DNA from: Caenorhabditis remanei
Taxonomy: Eukaryota; Nematoda; Chromadorea; Rhabditida; Rhabditidae
DNA length: 64,000 nt
Direction: 5' to 3'
Assembly (NCBI RefSeq): GCF_010183535.1
Contig: NC_071329.1
Span: 15,948,879 to 16,012,878 of the forward strand
The translations under genes were made by a program, and so were the position numbers. This document shows, piece by piece, positions 53,888-64,000 of the stretch. The notes under the pieces are model-generated. The model was not told the origin of the DNA, did no database searches, and was given only the letters and a program-made list of their open reading frames with translations. The first letter of the stretch is position 1, and each line of letters starts with the position of its first letter.

Positions 53888-54982
53888 TCAAAATAATGCT
53901 GAAATAATATAGATAGGAATACCAAACATACACGCAATGATTCCCGCCAAAAAAAAAATACAACAAAGAAAACTTGTAAAATCTAAGATACAATCAAGAA
54001 TGGTAGCTGGGCGAGTTGATCCGATCGGCATCATTTCCAATTTTGTTTGATTCAGTCCGAAGTAATCACGTTTGCAGCTGTACAAAACCAACTCAGATGT
54101 CGGGTTGCATGGGAAGGTAATGCACGGTGAATACAATATTCTTCTGGAAAAACGGATATTGTTCTAGATGGGATGTTTGATGTTTAGAAAACTCACGGCC
54201 AATCACAGCTCTTGAGAACGACTTTTTGTCCATTCGATCTTTCCAGTACGTCTTCCACAAAACCTGGTGATCCTGTTATTATGTTTTGGATATATGAAGT
54301 AAAAATCCTCCCAATCTCGTATTGGTTCTCTTGCCATGATTGAACAAGCACTGCCATGCTTTCTGCCTCTAAACGGAAGTTTTCAAATATTATGTTTTGG
54401 TTTCTGGCGTTGAACAAAACATCTGTCATCCTTTCCAGTGTTCCTCTATCCACTTCACTAACCCGAATAACCAACTTTCCAGCAATTTCGGCATATGCAA
54501 TATATGCTGGAGTGTTGGAAATGTTCGTTCTCAGAAATTTTAGCGGGAAGCTACTTGTATCAAGGAAAGAGAGCACTAGTGAAAAGTCCAAATCTCCAGA
54601 GTTCACCGAATCCACATAAATTTTCAGATTTCTTGGAATGCAACTTAAATCTAGAACTTCCAGTTCCTTAGTCCGGATACTCTTCCTTCCTCTCAAGAAT
54701 GATTTGAGTCTTTCTATATTCTTGACAGCTCTGTATTTGTATGTCTTTGGTTGTATGAATCTTTTGTTAAGCCAGATCTCATTTTTCCTAAACGATAGGC
54801 AATCCAGATGCAGTGGGGTTTCCTTTTCGATAGGACGCAGTGTTGGACAATGGGATATTATTTTGAGCCTGGAAACTTATTGAGAATATTCAAAACTGAT
54901 GAAGTGGCGAAACATACCGCTTATTTGCTTCTACATACTCGAAAACAGCTTTCAAACTCAAGTTGGTCCATGTCTTGGTCAT
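53888..54982 (-). CDS. J: DUF3557-family protein, GSTRPAT subfamily
   Basis: Exons 54,918-54,982, 54,197-54,868 and 53,888-54,143 join to 330 residues. Exon 1 encodes MTKTWTNLSLKAVFEYVEAN. Exon 2 has LRPIEKETPLHL, RGRKSIRTKEL, SSFPLKFLRTNISNT and LVQSWQENQYEIGR. Exon 3 has NPTSELVLYS and LEMMPIGSTRPATIL, then a hydrophobic C-terminus (CCIFFLAGIIACMFGI). It is close to H; the pair flank pseudogene I. Confidence 0.87.
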
Positions 54983-55389
54983 GGTTTTAGTGAATGGAGG
55001 TTTGAGGACAATGGAAGAAGATCGATATAACCTTGGAGGGGTAATGACTGAGCAGCTGGAGAGGAGAAGAAGCAGATGGTCAGAATCGTAGGTGTTCGAT
55101 GACGTGGGTTTATTTGCATTTGCTGGGAGGAATGTAATAATAGAATCCCTTAGTAGTATTTCTTCTTATACATAATTAGTCTACACATAGTGTGATTTCC
55201 ATGTATAACAAGAACACACCTAACCTAGCCACCTGTACTTTCCCAGATTCCTCTATTGTTGCCATAAATCAAATACACACATCCTACAGAATCTGTTCAT
55301 TCGACCTTCTTATACTCCTTTCTCTCCCCGCAACCGACCACATCTATTGATTTCTTGCGAGATTTTACTGTCCTTATTCTTCAATCATC
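54983..55389. promoter_or_regulatory. Divergent intergenic region between J and K
   Basis: 407 bases lie between the starts of J (- strand) and K (+ strand). The J side resembles the region upstream of H and I (TAACCTTGGAGG, TGACGTGG). No TATA box, repeat or RNA gene is recognised. It must hold both promoters if both genes are expressed. Confidence 0.4.
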
Positions 55390-56991
55390 ATGCCAACCAG
55401 AGGCTTACCATATGACAGTCTCAGAACTGTTCTACAGTATATAGAAGCCAACAAAAGGTATTTTCGCTCTTTCTCAAAAATACTTTTGTTTTTCTTTGTT
55501 TCAGATTTTGTCTATCCCAGCGCATTCCAACAATTCGTTGCGCTGAAAAAGCTGTACCACTCAAAATCGACTATCTTCAGTTTGATGATTTCGGAATTAC
55601 AGTCAATAAAACTTCCTATTCTCTGGCCGTTTATAGAGACTTCCACTAAGGCTCCGACTATTTTCAAAAAGAAAAAGATGAGGATGGTATTCGATTTGAT
55701 CTAGACCAGTACGGTTTCCAACTTCAAATGAACAAGACGGACCTGGTCCCGGGAGAAGTGATTTTTGGAGATGTGAGAGTTGAAAATCACAATTTTAATG
55801 GAAACCAATTACATATCCCAATTACGTTTCCCTGGTCTTCCCAAAAACATGATATGACAATGAGACGTTGCTTTGACAAGCATTTGGAGCTCTTCCAAAT
55901 TGCATTGAAAACCCGATTGGATCAAGGAAATCCAGTCCGAGGAATGGAAGTACTTAATTCTTTTCCAGTGATGACCAAAATGTTCTCAGACGACGAACTG
56001 GTTCGCGGAGAACTAACTGCAAAGGAATTGAAGATAAAACTGTCATATCTCAATTGTGTGCAAACTTCGTCACTGAAGATTTTAAGTCATCATTTGCGCA
56101 GATGTCTCCAGCCGTTTGACTGTCTAGATAACAATAAACCACTCCCCTTCACACCACTTATCCAACTCACTATCAAAAAAGAAAGCCAAGAAAAACGAAT
56201 CAAACGGTATCCATACACAATGAAGCTACACGAAGCAGTTCGAAAACTCAACTGGATGATGTTTGGTGGACGGAAATCAGTTGTACAAGTTCACAATTTT
56301 CCTTTCACTGATGAAAGCATTACACTCCGAATTCCTAAAGGATTGAAGCTTCGAGTACGGAAACTTAGATTCAAAAAGAATATGTATGATCGCTTTGAAG
56401 CTTTGAACAATTTGATCGATGAGTCCAGTTACCCACTTAAAAAATTCTACACTCTCCACGAGAGAGAAGAAATTGGTCACTTTGCTCACCACGCTTTAAC
56501 AAGCGCGCAGCGAATCGTTTTGGAAGGAGCGGCACCACCAGATATCGATTTATTATTGAACTTGAGCAACAAAATTGTGCACTTCAAGTACATTTGGTCT
56601 CCAGATTTCTCTATTGAGGAGCTTCTTACATTCGCCCGAAATATAATCACAGCAGGATCCCCGGTTGGAGTTCAAAGATCATTCAGAATGTCAAATAATC
56701 TTTCAATCAAAACTTTATTGAATCGTGTTGCGGATCAGTTCAATTTGATCAGATCAAACAGGTAAGGTTTGAATTAAATTAGTCAAAATTCAAACATTTT
56801 TCAGAAGTGTTTCTATTCGGATGGGAAATGAAACCAAGCTCAATATCTCTTACAAATTTGCAAAATGCTGTAAAGAAGACAATTTACAAATGAAGAAGTG
56901 GGTTCTCAAAATGACGGTTGTACCTGAACTCAGTTTGTCATCGTTCTTTGAGAAACTGAAGAAATTGAAGATTACTGATGGCACATTATAA
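55390..56991 (+). pseudogene. K: long classical DUF3557 gene with one in-frame stop
   Basis: Exons 55,390-55,457, 55,505-56,761 and 56,805-56,991 total 1,512 bases, exactly 504 codons, with one internal TAA at 55,647-55,649 (codon 71). Before the stop: PYDSLRTVLQYIEANKR, RIPTIRCAEKAVPLKIDYL, YSLAVYRDFH. After it: DLDQYGF, LVPGEVIFGD, the TPLIQLTIKK stretch, FGGRKSVVQVHNFPF, LKLRVRKL and SSYPLKKFYTL. This is the normal length and order of nematode DUF3557 proteins, including a central region of ~170 residues that the short genes lack. It has no hydrophobic tail. With a single lesion it is either a very young pseudogene, a sequencing error, or a case of stop readthrough. Confidence 0.75.
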
Positions 56992-57199
56992 TACATAGTA
57001 ATTTTTCATTATTTGGAATTTTCTCTTCTTGCTCTTTTGTGTTTTTAAAAAAGGTTTCTGTGTCTTGTCAAATCCTGTTTTCTACCGTCGTTCATCATAA
57101 ATAAAGTGCAATTTCAATAAAAAAGCGAGCTCAATTTTCTTCATTCCCGTGACAACACCGTGACAACACCATGATAACACCTCAAAGTTCCTGGCGGCA

Positions 57200-57426
57200 A
57201 AATTCAAAATTCAAATTTTCTCGATTTTTTGAACTTTTTTCTCGAAAATTGAAATTTAGGGCTATCATTCAGAATTAGAAGAAATTCTGGAAAATCATCA
57301 AATATGTTCACATTTTCGATGAAAAATTGAAAAAATTTCAAAAAATGTGCGAAAAATAGGTTAATTTTTTGAAGCCGGGCCTTCGGGGCTTCCTGGGCCT
57401 TGCCGGGCTGGGCTTTGACAAATATG
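57200..57426. repeat. GC-tipped repeat, partial
   Basis: An AT-rich body is followed by GGGCCTTCGGGGCTTCCTGG-type sequence and GCTTTGACAAATATG, similar to one end of the GC-tipped MITEs. The other end is not clear. 56,992-57,200 is the 3' flank of K with AATAAA-like motifs. Confidence 0.4.
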
Positions 57427-57494
57427 ATTCTATGTCGATTTTCCCCATTACACCTCTGCCTGTTTTTTTGTCAATTAGTTCAACTTTCCTGAAT

Positions 57495-57908
57495 CAGAGT
57501 TGAGCGGAATTCCGCCTTCCGCCTTCCGCTTTCCGCCACTTTTTTCTTTCCGCCTTCCGCCTTCCGCTATTTTAAGATTTTTTCCGCCTTCGCCTACTCC
57601 AATTTACTGCTATTTTTTGAGGTTTTTTGCAGCAAAATAACCATTTTTAACGAAAAAAAACAAAAATTGACACAAATTTAACCATTTCAAGGGTTTTTAC
57701 TACAAAACAAGGCTAAAATCTTCTTCTGAAAAGTGGCATTTTATTCCGCCTTCCGCCTTTTGGCATTTTCCTCATTTCCGCTTTCCGCATTCCGCCGGAA
57801 ATTTCGCGCTTCCGCCTTCCGCTTTCCGCTCTCCGCCAAAAAAAATTTCATTCCTTTTTCCGCCTCCCGCCTTCCGCCATTTCAAAAACCCCATTACGCT
57901 CAACTCTG
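57495..57908. mobile_element. hAT-like element, related to the A4 insertion
   Basis: The 414 bases begin CAGAGTTGAGCGGAATTCCG and end CGCTCAACTCTG with the same CCGCCTTCCG arrays as 8,283-8,863, but shorter. No clean 8-bp duplication is visible, so it may be old or rearranged. Confidence 0.75.
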
Positions 57909-57920
57909 TTCCAGATCAAA

Positions 57921-57973
57921 ATACAGTATTCCCCCTAATAGAGCATGCGCTTCTATTGGAGGGAATACTGTAT
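57921..57973. repeat. Short hairpin repeat
   Basis: ATACAGTATTCCCCCTAATA and its near-perfect complement (two mismatches) are separated by 9 bases around GCATGC. It is likely a tiny MITE or the stem of a degraded one. Confidence 0.6.
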
Positions 57974-58198
57974 GTACCTCGGTGTGTTTATTTGCCATCG
58001 CTACGCTTGTCAGATCCCAAATTTTTCATTTTCATGTGTTATTGTATTTCTCCTCACACATATTTCCTAACAGCTAGATCCATCATTTATGACTAATGGT
58101 ATTCTTTTTATCGAAGCAACAACACTATTTCGTAATTCTTCTATGTCCTTCTTTCTGGCCCTTTTGGTTCCTCCTGTCTGTATTTTTGCTGGCATGAG

Positions 58199-59062
58199 CA
58201 GAGTGCGGCCCCGGGTCCCCGAGACCCGGGTCTACCCGGGTAGTTCTACCCGAACCCGGGTTTTGGGGCTCGGGTAACCCGGGTATTCGGTTCGGGTACC
58301 CGGGAAAACCCGGGTATACCCGGATCGGGTAATACCCGGGCCGGGTAACCCGGGTACCCGGGTATTACCCGGGTTACCCGGGTTTTACCCGGGTATTACC
58401 CGGGTTACCCGGGTTTTACCCGGGTATTACCCGGGTCGGGTACCCGGGTATCTAGGTATCCAAAGTTAATTGTTTTGCTTATTTTTCAACATTTTGTTCA
58501 ATTCTAAAGCATGACAACTTGTTTCTCCGCTTTTACTCCGCCAGCAGGGAGAAGAAAATGATGTTTTTTTCTGGATTTTTTTTGCTCGTGATTTTTTCTT
58601 TAGTTCAAGTTTTTTTTCTCAAAAACCATCAAGTTTCTGTTGTTTAATTGTTTTTGCAATCAATTCTGTACTTTAGTAAAAAATTCGAAACTTTCGAAAA
58701 ATACCAAAAATTATCAACAAAAAACTTTTTTAAATTAATTTTTTTAAAATTTTGTACTGAAAACACAACCCAGGAGAACTCCTGAACCACATTCTTGCAA
58801 AAGAAAGCAAAATCTGTTCTAACATTTTACAAAACTGCTACCTGATAAAAACTGCATTACCCGACCCGGGTACCCGGGTATTACCCGGGTAATACCCGCC
58901 CCGGGTAATACCCGACCCGGGTAACCCGGGTTTACCCGGGTCGGGTTTTGTCCTACCCGGGTAATACCCGACCCGGGTCGGGTACCGGCGGGTTACCCGG
59001 ATCCCCGAAAAACCCGGATCCCCGGGTATTACCCGGGTTTTTGAGCCCGGGGCCGCACTCTG
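58199..59062. mobile_element. hAT-like element with CCCGGGTA arrays
   Basis: The 864 bases begin CAGAGTGCGGCCCCGGG and end CCCGGGGCCGCACTCTG. They are flanked by an 8-bp direct repeat GGCATGAG (58,191-58,198 and 59,063-59,070). Both ends are long arrays of ACCCGGGTA-type repeats; the middle (about 58,460-58,850) is AT-rich and non-coding. The terminal CAGAGT and 8-bp duplication indicate a non-autonomous hAT. Confidence 0.88.
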
Positions 59063-59070
59063 GGCATGAG

Positions 59071-59689
59071 TGTGTTATAATATACCAATTCCCATTTAAT
59101 TAATCTAAAACGTCATCTATAAATTCTGAGGCCAAATCAATGTCATATTCGGATCAAACATAACTTGTTCGTTTTCGGTGATCTCTCTTTCTTGTGATAA
59201 TGTGGGAACCCAATATCGATATAACTGATTATTACATGTGTTTCAAAATGTGGTATTTCATATCAAGTAGGTTTATTAACGTTAGAAAATGAGTAAAAAT
59301 ACAATGAGGGAAAGAGAAATACAGAAGATATTCCCACAATATAGAAGAAAGAAAAACGATTAGTGTGGTTGCACAAAACAATTAATTAGAAATATAATTT
59401 CCTTAAATACGACAATTTTACTGAAATTCCATGATAGGAGACAGTTCAAAATGGGAAAAACGAAGAACATGAATAAGAAAGAAAATAATAATATTTCATG
59501 TTACGTTTGAAAGGGTTTGGAGTGTTTAAATCACAAGTATAGCTTCATTTTTGTAGTTGACAACTTTTTTGTACGACCAGCTCAAAAATCTCAAAAAAGT
59601 TGTCAACTAAAAAAATGAAGCTCCACTCGTAATTTATAAACTCCATAAACAATCAATATTGCGAGACAATAAGGGAGGCCGTCTCACAC
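59071..59689 (-). other. Family 3' flank downstream of gene L
   Basis: AT-rich sequence is shared in part with 6,500-6,870, 19,412-19,602 and 44,380-44,600. 59,663-59,685 reads GAGAC, a 13-base spacer, then GTCTC, and corresponds to the centre of palindrome 1. No gene is seen. Confidence 0.6.
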
Positions 59690-61055
59690 TCATAAAGTTG
59701 ACGATTTTAAACTAAAAATTACAAGTGTTCCTTTATCTATGGCCACTGCTATAGGAATGAGGAGGATTAGCATTAATAATGCAGAACATAAAATTATTAG
59801 AAAATCTACGAAAATATCAAAAATGGTTGCTGGTCGCGTAGATCCGATTTGCATAACTTCAAGTTTGGCTCTTCTATTCCATTGGTCCATCTCTTACACT
59901 GTACAAAACCAGCTCGGACGTCCGATTTAACGGGAATGAAACGCAACGACGAGCCATATTGTTTCTGAAAAAAAAGTATTTTGACAACTTGCGGGACAGG
60001 AGAATAAGATTAAAACTTACTGTAAAACGGAATCGCTGAAATTAGAAATCCTTCCATTCAAAACTTCTAGTAGTTCGAAGACATTAGGAAATTCGTCAAA
60101 ATTAGGAAAACCTATTGGTAGAATCCGGAATCCAGGCTGCATTGTCAAGACGGTTCCGATTTGTTTCTGGTTATTTATCCAATTTTGGATGAGAGCAACC
60201 GTATCATTAGTTGACAATCTAATGTATTCTAGTACTATATTGGGGCTCTTGCGGTCGTACAAAATGCTTCGAACCAAATATTCCTTTTCCTGATCAAAAT
60301 TAGATAGGAAAAGTATCAATGTCTGAGTGAATCCCAAATACTCTTTGAGATTTGGAGTTTTAGCAATGTTCACTCGCAGTTCTCTCAACGGGAAGCTAGA
60401 TCTGTTGATGAAAGGAAGGACCCTTTCAAAGTCTAAGTTTCCAGAGTCCAAGTTCCTTGGACTGATTTTCAGTCTGTCTGGGATCACACTTGAATTGTGA
60501 ACTTTCAAAATTTCCACGCGAACATGTTTTCTGCCGTCCAAAATTGTTTTGATTCTTAGTGATTTTGATTCCACCTTGTAGCAGACAGCGTTGGCTACAA
60601 TTTTTCTTTTATTGAGAGTCAGAGATTTCAGTTTCAATGGCACTGAGCTTTCGGCTGACCGAAGTGCTGGACAATGGAAATTGAGCTCAAGTCTGTAATG
60701 AATTAATTCGGAAAATATACCAAAAGTGATGAAATATGAAAGATGAAAGGATCCATAGTAGTGCGAGGCGTAAAGTCGCGGAAACGCGCTTCGTCGCACA
60801 ATGGTTGGCACGGTGCCAACAAAAAGACTTGGCTGAGAGCCAAGTTCGAATTTTACGTTTATCTTTCCATATTAACTCCGATGCGCACGGAACGCGACTC
60901 ATAAAAAATTAAATTTTCTTGTTGCAGACCATACGACTCGCACTGCTGAGAGGATCCTATTCTCAATGTTGTATCAAAATAAAAACTGACCGCTTATTAA
61001 CATCCATGTATTGGAAGACAGCTTTCAAGCTCAGGTACGCCCATGACTTCGTCAT
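59690..61055 (-). pseudogene. L: DUF3557-family gene with a 2-base deletion in exon 3
   Basis: Exons 60,991-61,055 and 60,021-60,692 are intact and carry LNFHCPALRSAE, DGRKHVRVE, SSFPLRELRVNIAKT and LIQNWINNQKQIGTVLT. In exon 3 (59,690-59,964) relatives read GATGGACCAATATGGAAT, while L lacks two bases there. The frame meets TAG two codons later, and the LEVMQIGSTRPAT and hydrophobic tail continue in another frame. Total exon length is 1,012, two short of a multiple of three. A truncated, tail-less protein could still be made. Confidence 0.8.
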
Positions 61056-61399
61056 GATGTTAGTAAGTAAGAAGATTCAAATACTGTGGAATGTCGACAA
61101 GAAAAATTGATTGGGCAGAGTGGTACACAACGGGAGGAGGAGATGACGGTCCCTTCACCGCTACGAGTAGGTTTGTTTGCTGAGCCTTGACGGTTGTGAC
61201 GTGGATATGCAGATGTTGAGTGACGTAGATCTAATCTTTCTCAATTAGCACCTATCGAATAATGGAAGACAGCAAAAATGAATAGATTCACTTATGAATA
61301 TCCCTGTTAAATGATTTCTTGGTCTGAATGCTCAGTTACTAATCGATTGATGCTTGTTGTACACTTGAGACAGTTATAAAACTTAAAAGAAAACACCTT

Positions 61400-61640
61400 T
61401 CAGGATCTCCTCCTTCTGGTAGTGACGATGTGGATGCTTTTCCCGATTTATCAGATGACGCGACTTTATAATCGGATGAGATCGCCTGTTGTCACGATTT
61501 TGAAGATTTCGTAGATCGACAATTCCGGAAGGTTTCGGGGTTTCAGAATCAACTCTTCATGAACATATTTTCGTCTTGTCATGTGACACATCGCGGGCCG
61601 TTACGGTGATGCACTTTTTAGTGGCCTTAATAGATGTGTG
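61400..61640 (+). pseudogene. Coding relic homologous to 26,636-26,863
   Basis: It shares the IACCH, DFVDRQFRK and HVTHRGP stretches with the earlier relic but has in-frame stops and shifts. The parent gene is not recognised. 61,056-61,255 before it is the L upstream block; 61,641-61,836 holds nothing recognised. Confidence 0.4.
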
Positions 61641-61836
61641 TTCTCTACCGAAACTATTTGGGAATGATCGACTTGAAATATGAAAAACATCTTGGCACAG
61701 TAATAAATCTGATTGCGCTTTATCAAATGGAAAATTTACCGAAAAATTGTATCAAAAAAGTTCAAAAATTCAAATCCGGGTTTAGTTTTGTGTAATTATG
61801 TATCGTTTCTTTATTGTAATTATTTTTATTCAATAA

Positions 61837-63560
61837 TTATCTGAATTTCATCGAGTTAACTGCAGAAATGGCGGAAGAAGTATGACGATTAGCAGTGAAA
61901 AATAAAGAAATGAAGGAAATGAAAATATCAAAAAAGGTTCCTGGTCCAGTAGATCCGATTGGCATCACTTCTAGTTTGGTTCTTCTTTTCCCACTTGGTC
62001 CATCTCTAATACTATACAAAACCAACTCGGATGTTTGGTTGAACGGGAACGAAATGCAACGGCGATTCAAATTTCTGGAAAAATATGTTTAAACGCATAT
62101 TGTGGTCAGTTATGATAGAAGAATGTTCTAGAAATTTCAATTCAGTAAAGTGGGCTTTTTCCATATGCTGATATTTCTGGCGTTATTTTTTATAGTTTCT
62201 AGTGTTATTCTATCAATATTCTCCATATTCTATAGAATTTATTGAAGAATTCAACAAAAATGATCGAAACTACAGTCAAAATTTGAAAAATCAACGCGGT
62301 CAGAAGTCTAATTTCAAGGCCACCGGACCCCATTTTCTTCGGTAATTTCACTGCTCAAACTTTCCGGCGCTCGTTTTCAACGGGTCGAGCACCGAATTAA
62401 AAAAATCTTGAAGTATGAAAATTAACTCGTCTAAATGCATAAATTATAATATGAAAATATCATAACTGACCACAATATATGTTTTAAGGTTTTTTACATG
62501 ATCTGACCATTTGCGGGCAACAAGATTGAAACTTACTGTAAAACGGAATAGTTGAAATAAGCAATCCTTCCATTCAAATTTTCTAGTGTTTCGTCAAGAT
62601 AAGGAAATGGCATATCACAATATTTATTCTGCATTGTCAAGAACGTTCCAATTTCTTTCTGGTTATCTCTCCAATTTTGGATGAGAGCAACCGTAGTATT
62701 ACTCGTCAGAAAATGGTTTTCTAGTACTATATTAGGGATTTGGGGATCGTACAAAACGCTCCGAACCAAATCTGCATTTGTTTCGAAAAGAATCAATGTC
62801 TGAGTGAATCCCAAATAATTTGTGAGATTTGGAGTTTTAGCAATGTTCACTCGGAGTTCTTTCAACGGGAAGCTAGATCTGTTTATAAAAGGAAACACCC
62901 TTTCGAGGTCTAAGTTTCCAGAATCCAAGTTCCTCGTACTGATTTTCAGACTGCCTGGGATCACACTTGAATTGTGAACTTTCAAAATTTCCACGCGAAC
63001 ATGTTTTCTGCCGTCCAAAATTGTTTTGATTCTTAGTGATTTTGATTCCACTTTTTTTTGTCTTCTCCACTTTTTTGATCCCCATTTTTTTTGTCTCCAC
63101 TTTTTTGATCCTTTGTGATTTTGATACCACTCCACCTTGTAGCAAACACCGTTGGCTACAATTTTTTCTTTTTCGAAAGTCAGGCATTGCAGGTTCAACG
63201 GCACTGAGCATTCGGCAGACCGAAGTGCTGGACAATGGAAATTTAGTTCCAGTCTGAAATGGAATTTTTCGGAAAATATAAAAAATTGAAGAAATATGAA
63301 ATGATCCACAGCAGTGCAAAGCGTAAAGTCGCGGAAACGCCGCGCTTAGTAGCACAACGGTTGCCACGGTGCTAAAAAAAACTTGGCTGGGTGCCAAGTT
63401 CGAATTTTACGTTTATTTGTCGTATTTTTTAATATAAACCGCGGCGCGCAAGCAACGCGACTGCTTCGTATTGTAATATCAAAACAAAAACTGACCGTTT
63501 ATTACCATCCATGTATTGAAAGACAGCTTTCAAGCTGAGGTACGTCCATGGCTTCGTCAT
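61837..63560 (-). CDS. M: DUF3557-family protein with in-frame KKW repeats
   Basis: Exons 63,496-63,560, 62,537-63,253 and 61,837-62,074 join to 339 residues. Like gene B it has the extra SKKWRQKKWGSKKW-type insertion between CYKVE and RIKTILDG, with one more codon of difference in the repeat. Exon 3 has SELVLYS and LEVMPIGSTGPGT and a hydrophobic stretch (FDIFISFISLFFTA), then a short polar end. A few bases are missing at the exon 3 start relative to kin, but frame is kept. Intron 2 (462 bases) contains a complete TIR element. B and M and their flanks are recent duplicates. Confidence 0.85.
62097..62480. mobile_element. TIR element in intron 2 of M
   Basis: ATATTGTGGTCAGTTATGAT at the left is matched by ATCATAACTGACCACAATAT at the right. 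The middle is non-coding. A piece with only one end lies in gene F intron 2 (about 46,650-46,800). Confidence 0.7.
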
Positions 63561-64000
63561 GATGTTAGTAAGTTTGAATATTCAAATACTGTGGGATGTC
63601 GACAAGAAAAATCGATTGGTCGTACACAAGAGATGAGGAGATGACGGTCTCTACTCTACACCACAACGAGGAGATTTGTTTGCTAAGCTCAGTAGATGGT
63701 GACGTGGATATGCAGACGATGAATGACGTGGATCTAATCTATGTCAATTAACACCTGAGAGATTTGCGAATAATAGAAGACAGCAAAAGTTATAATTATC
63801 CCGATTAAAATATTTCTTGGTCTAAATTTTTTCAGCTTAGCTTCAAATCGAGTGTTGCTTATTATGCATTTGAAACCATTTTGAAACTTAAAAACGAAAA
63901 CTTTATTCATAAAGAAAATTATGAAAAAAATTTCAAACTTTTCAAATGTTTAATTTTCAGGAAAACAGAATAAAAAATCAAAAGAATGCAGAAATTAAAA
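63561..64000 (-). other. M upstream block and start of next family 3' flank
   Basis: 63,561-63,760 is the conserved upstream block. About 63,766-63,775 is the uninterrupted target of the mariner-like element at 21,200-22,456. The remainder matches 22,457-22,690 closely, the 3' flank of another family gene that continues beyond the window. Confidence 0.65.

Noticed and set aside
57921..57973. Transcription terminator or microRNA hairpin
   Set aside because: The stem is short, GC tips are absent, and similar inverted pieces are typical of tiny nematode MITEs; there is no evidence of an RNA gene.

Overview
The window is nuclear DNA of a nematode, almost certainly a Caenorhabditis species. It is AT-rich, with short introns (often 45-70 bases, GTAAG donors and TTTTCAG-type acceptors). 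Its host genes are nearly all members of DUF3557, a protein family known to me only from Caenorhabditis-type nematodes. I see no rRNA, tRNA or CRISPR. It reads as a fast-evolving chromosome-arm region built by tandem duplication, inverted duplication and repeated transposon insertion.

1-19,258 is a huge palindrome. The left arm (1-9,387, cut by the window edge) carries four DUF3557 genes, A1-A4, on the + strand. The right arm (9,655-19,258) carries the same four on the - strand. The arms look almost identical; the one clear difference is a 215-bp MITE present only in the right arm. A4 was killed by a 581-bp hAT-like element before the arms duplicated. The centre of the palindrome can be matched to single-copy-like sequence at 59,663-59,685, which suggests a template switch at a 5-base inverted microhomology.

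19,600-26,900 holds gene B, a 1,257-bp mariner-like element with a perfect empty site elsewhere in the window, an intact divergent DUF3557 gene (C), a small unknown ORF, and a truncated family member (D) that ends in a tiny snap-back inversion.

26,924-42,874 is a second giant palindrome, made of two head-to-head copies of a ~6-kb DNA transposon with ~690-bp terminal inverted repeats. Eleven exons can be joined in frame in the left copy into a 1,254-residue DDE-type transposase with Cys/His motifs and a C2H2 finger. The right copy has a nonsense codon and a 1-base frameshift. The left copy's inner terminal repeat is interrupted by an 867-bp element. That element and another at 42,923-44,322 look like one non-autonomous family: ends begin CTCGG, target duplications are 2 bp, both have subterminal repeat arrays, and both carry spliced fragments of unrelated genes.

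44,700-64,000 is mostly DUF3557 genes on the - strand: E, F, G (a third, inverted copy of the A3-A2-A1 block), H, I, J (a second subfamily), L and M. On the + strand is K, a long classical DUF3557 gene with a single in-frame stop. hAT-like and GC-tipped elements fill the intergenic space. Most short family members encode a compact DUF3557 region followed by a hydrophobic C-terminal tail, so they may be membrane-anchored. Their function is unknown.
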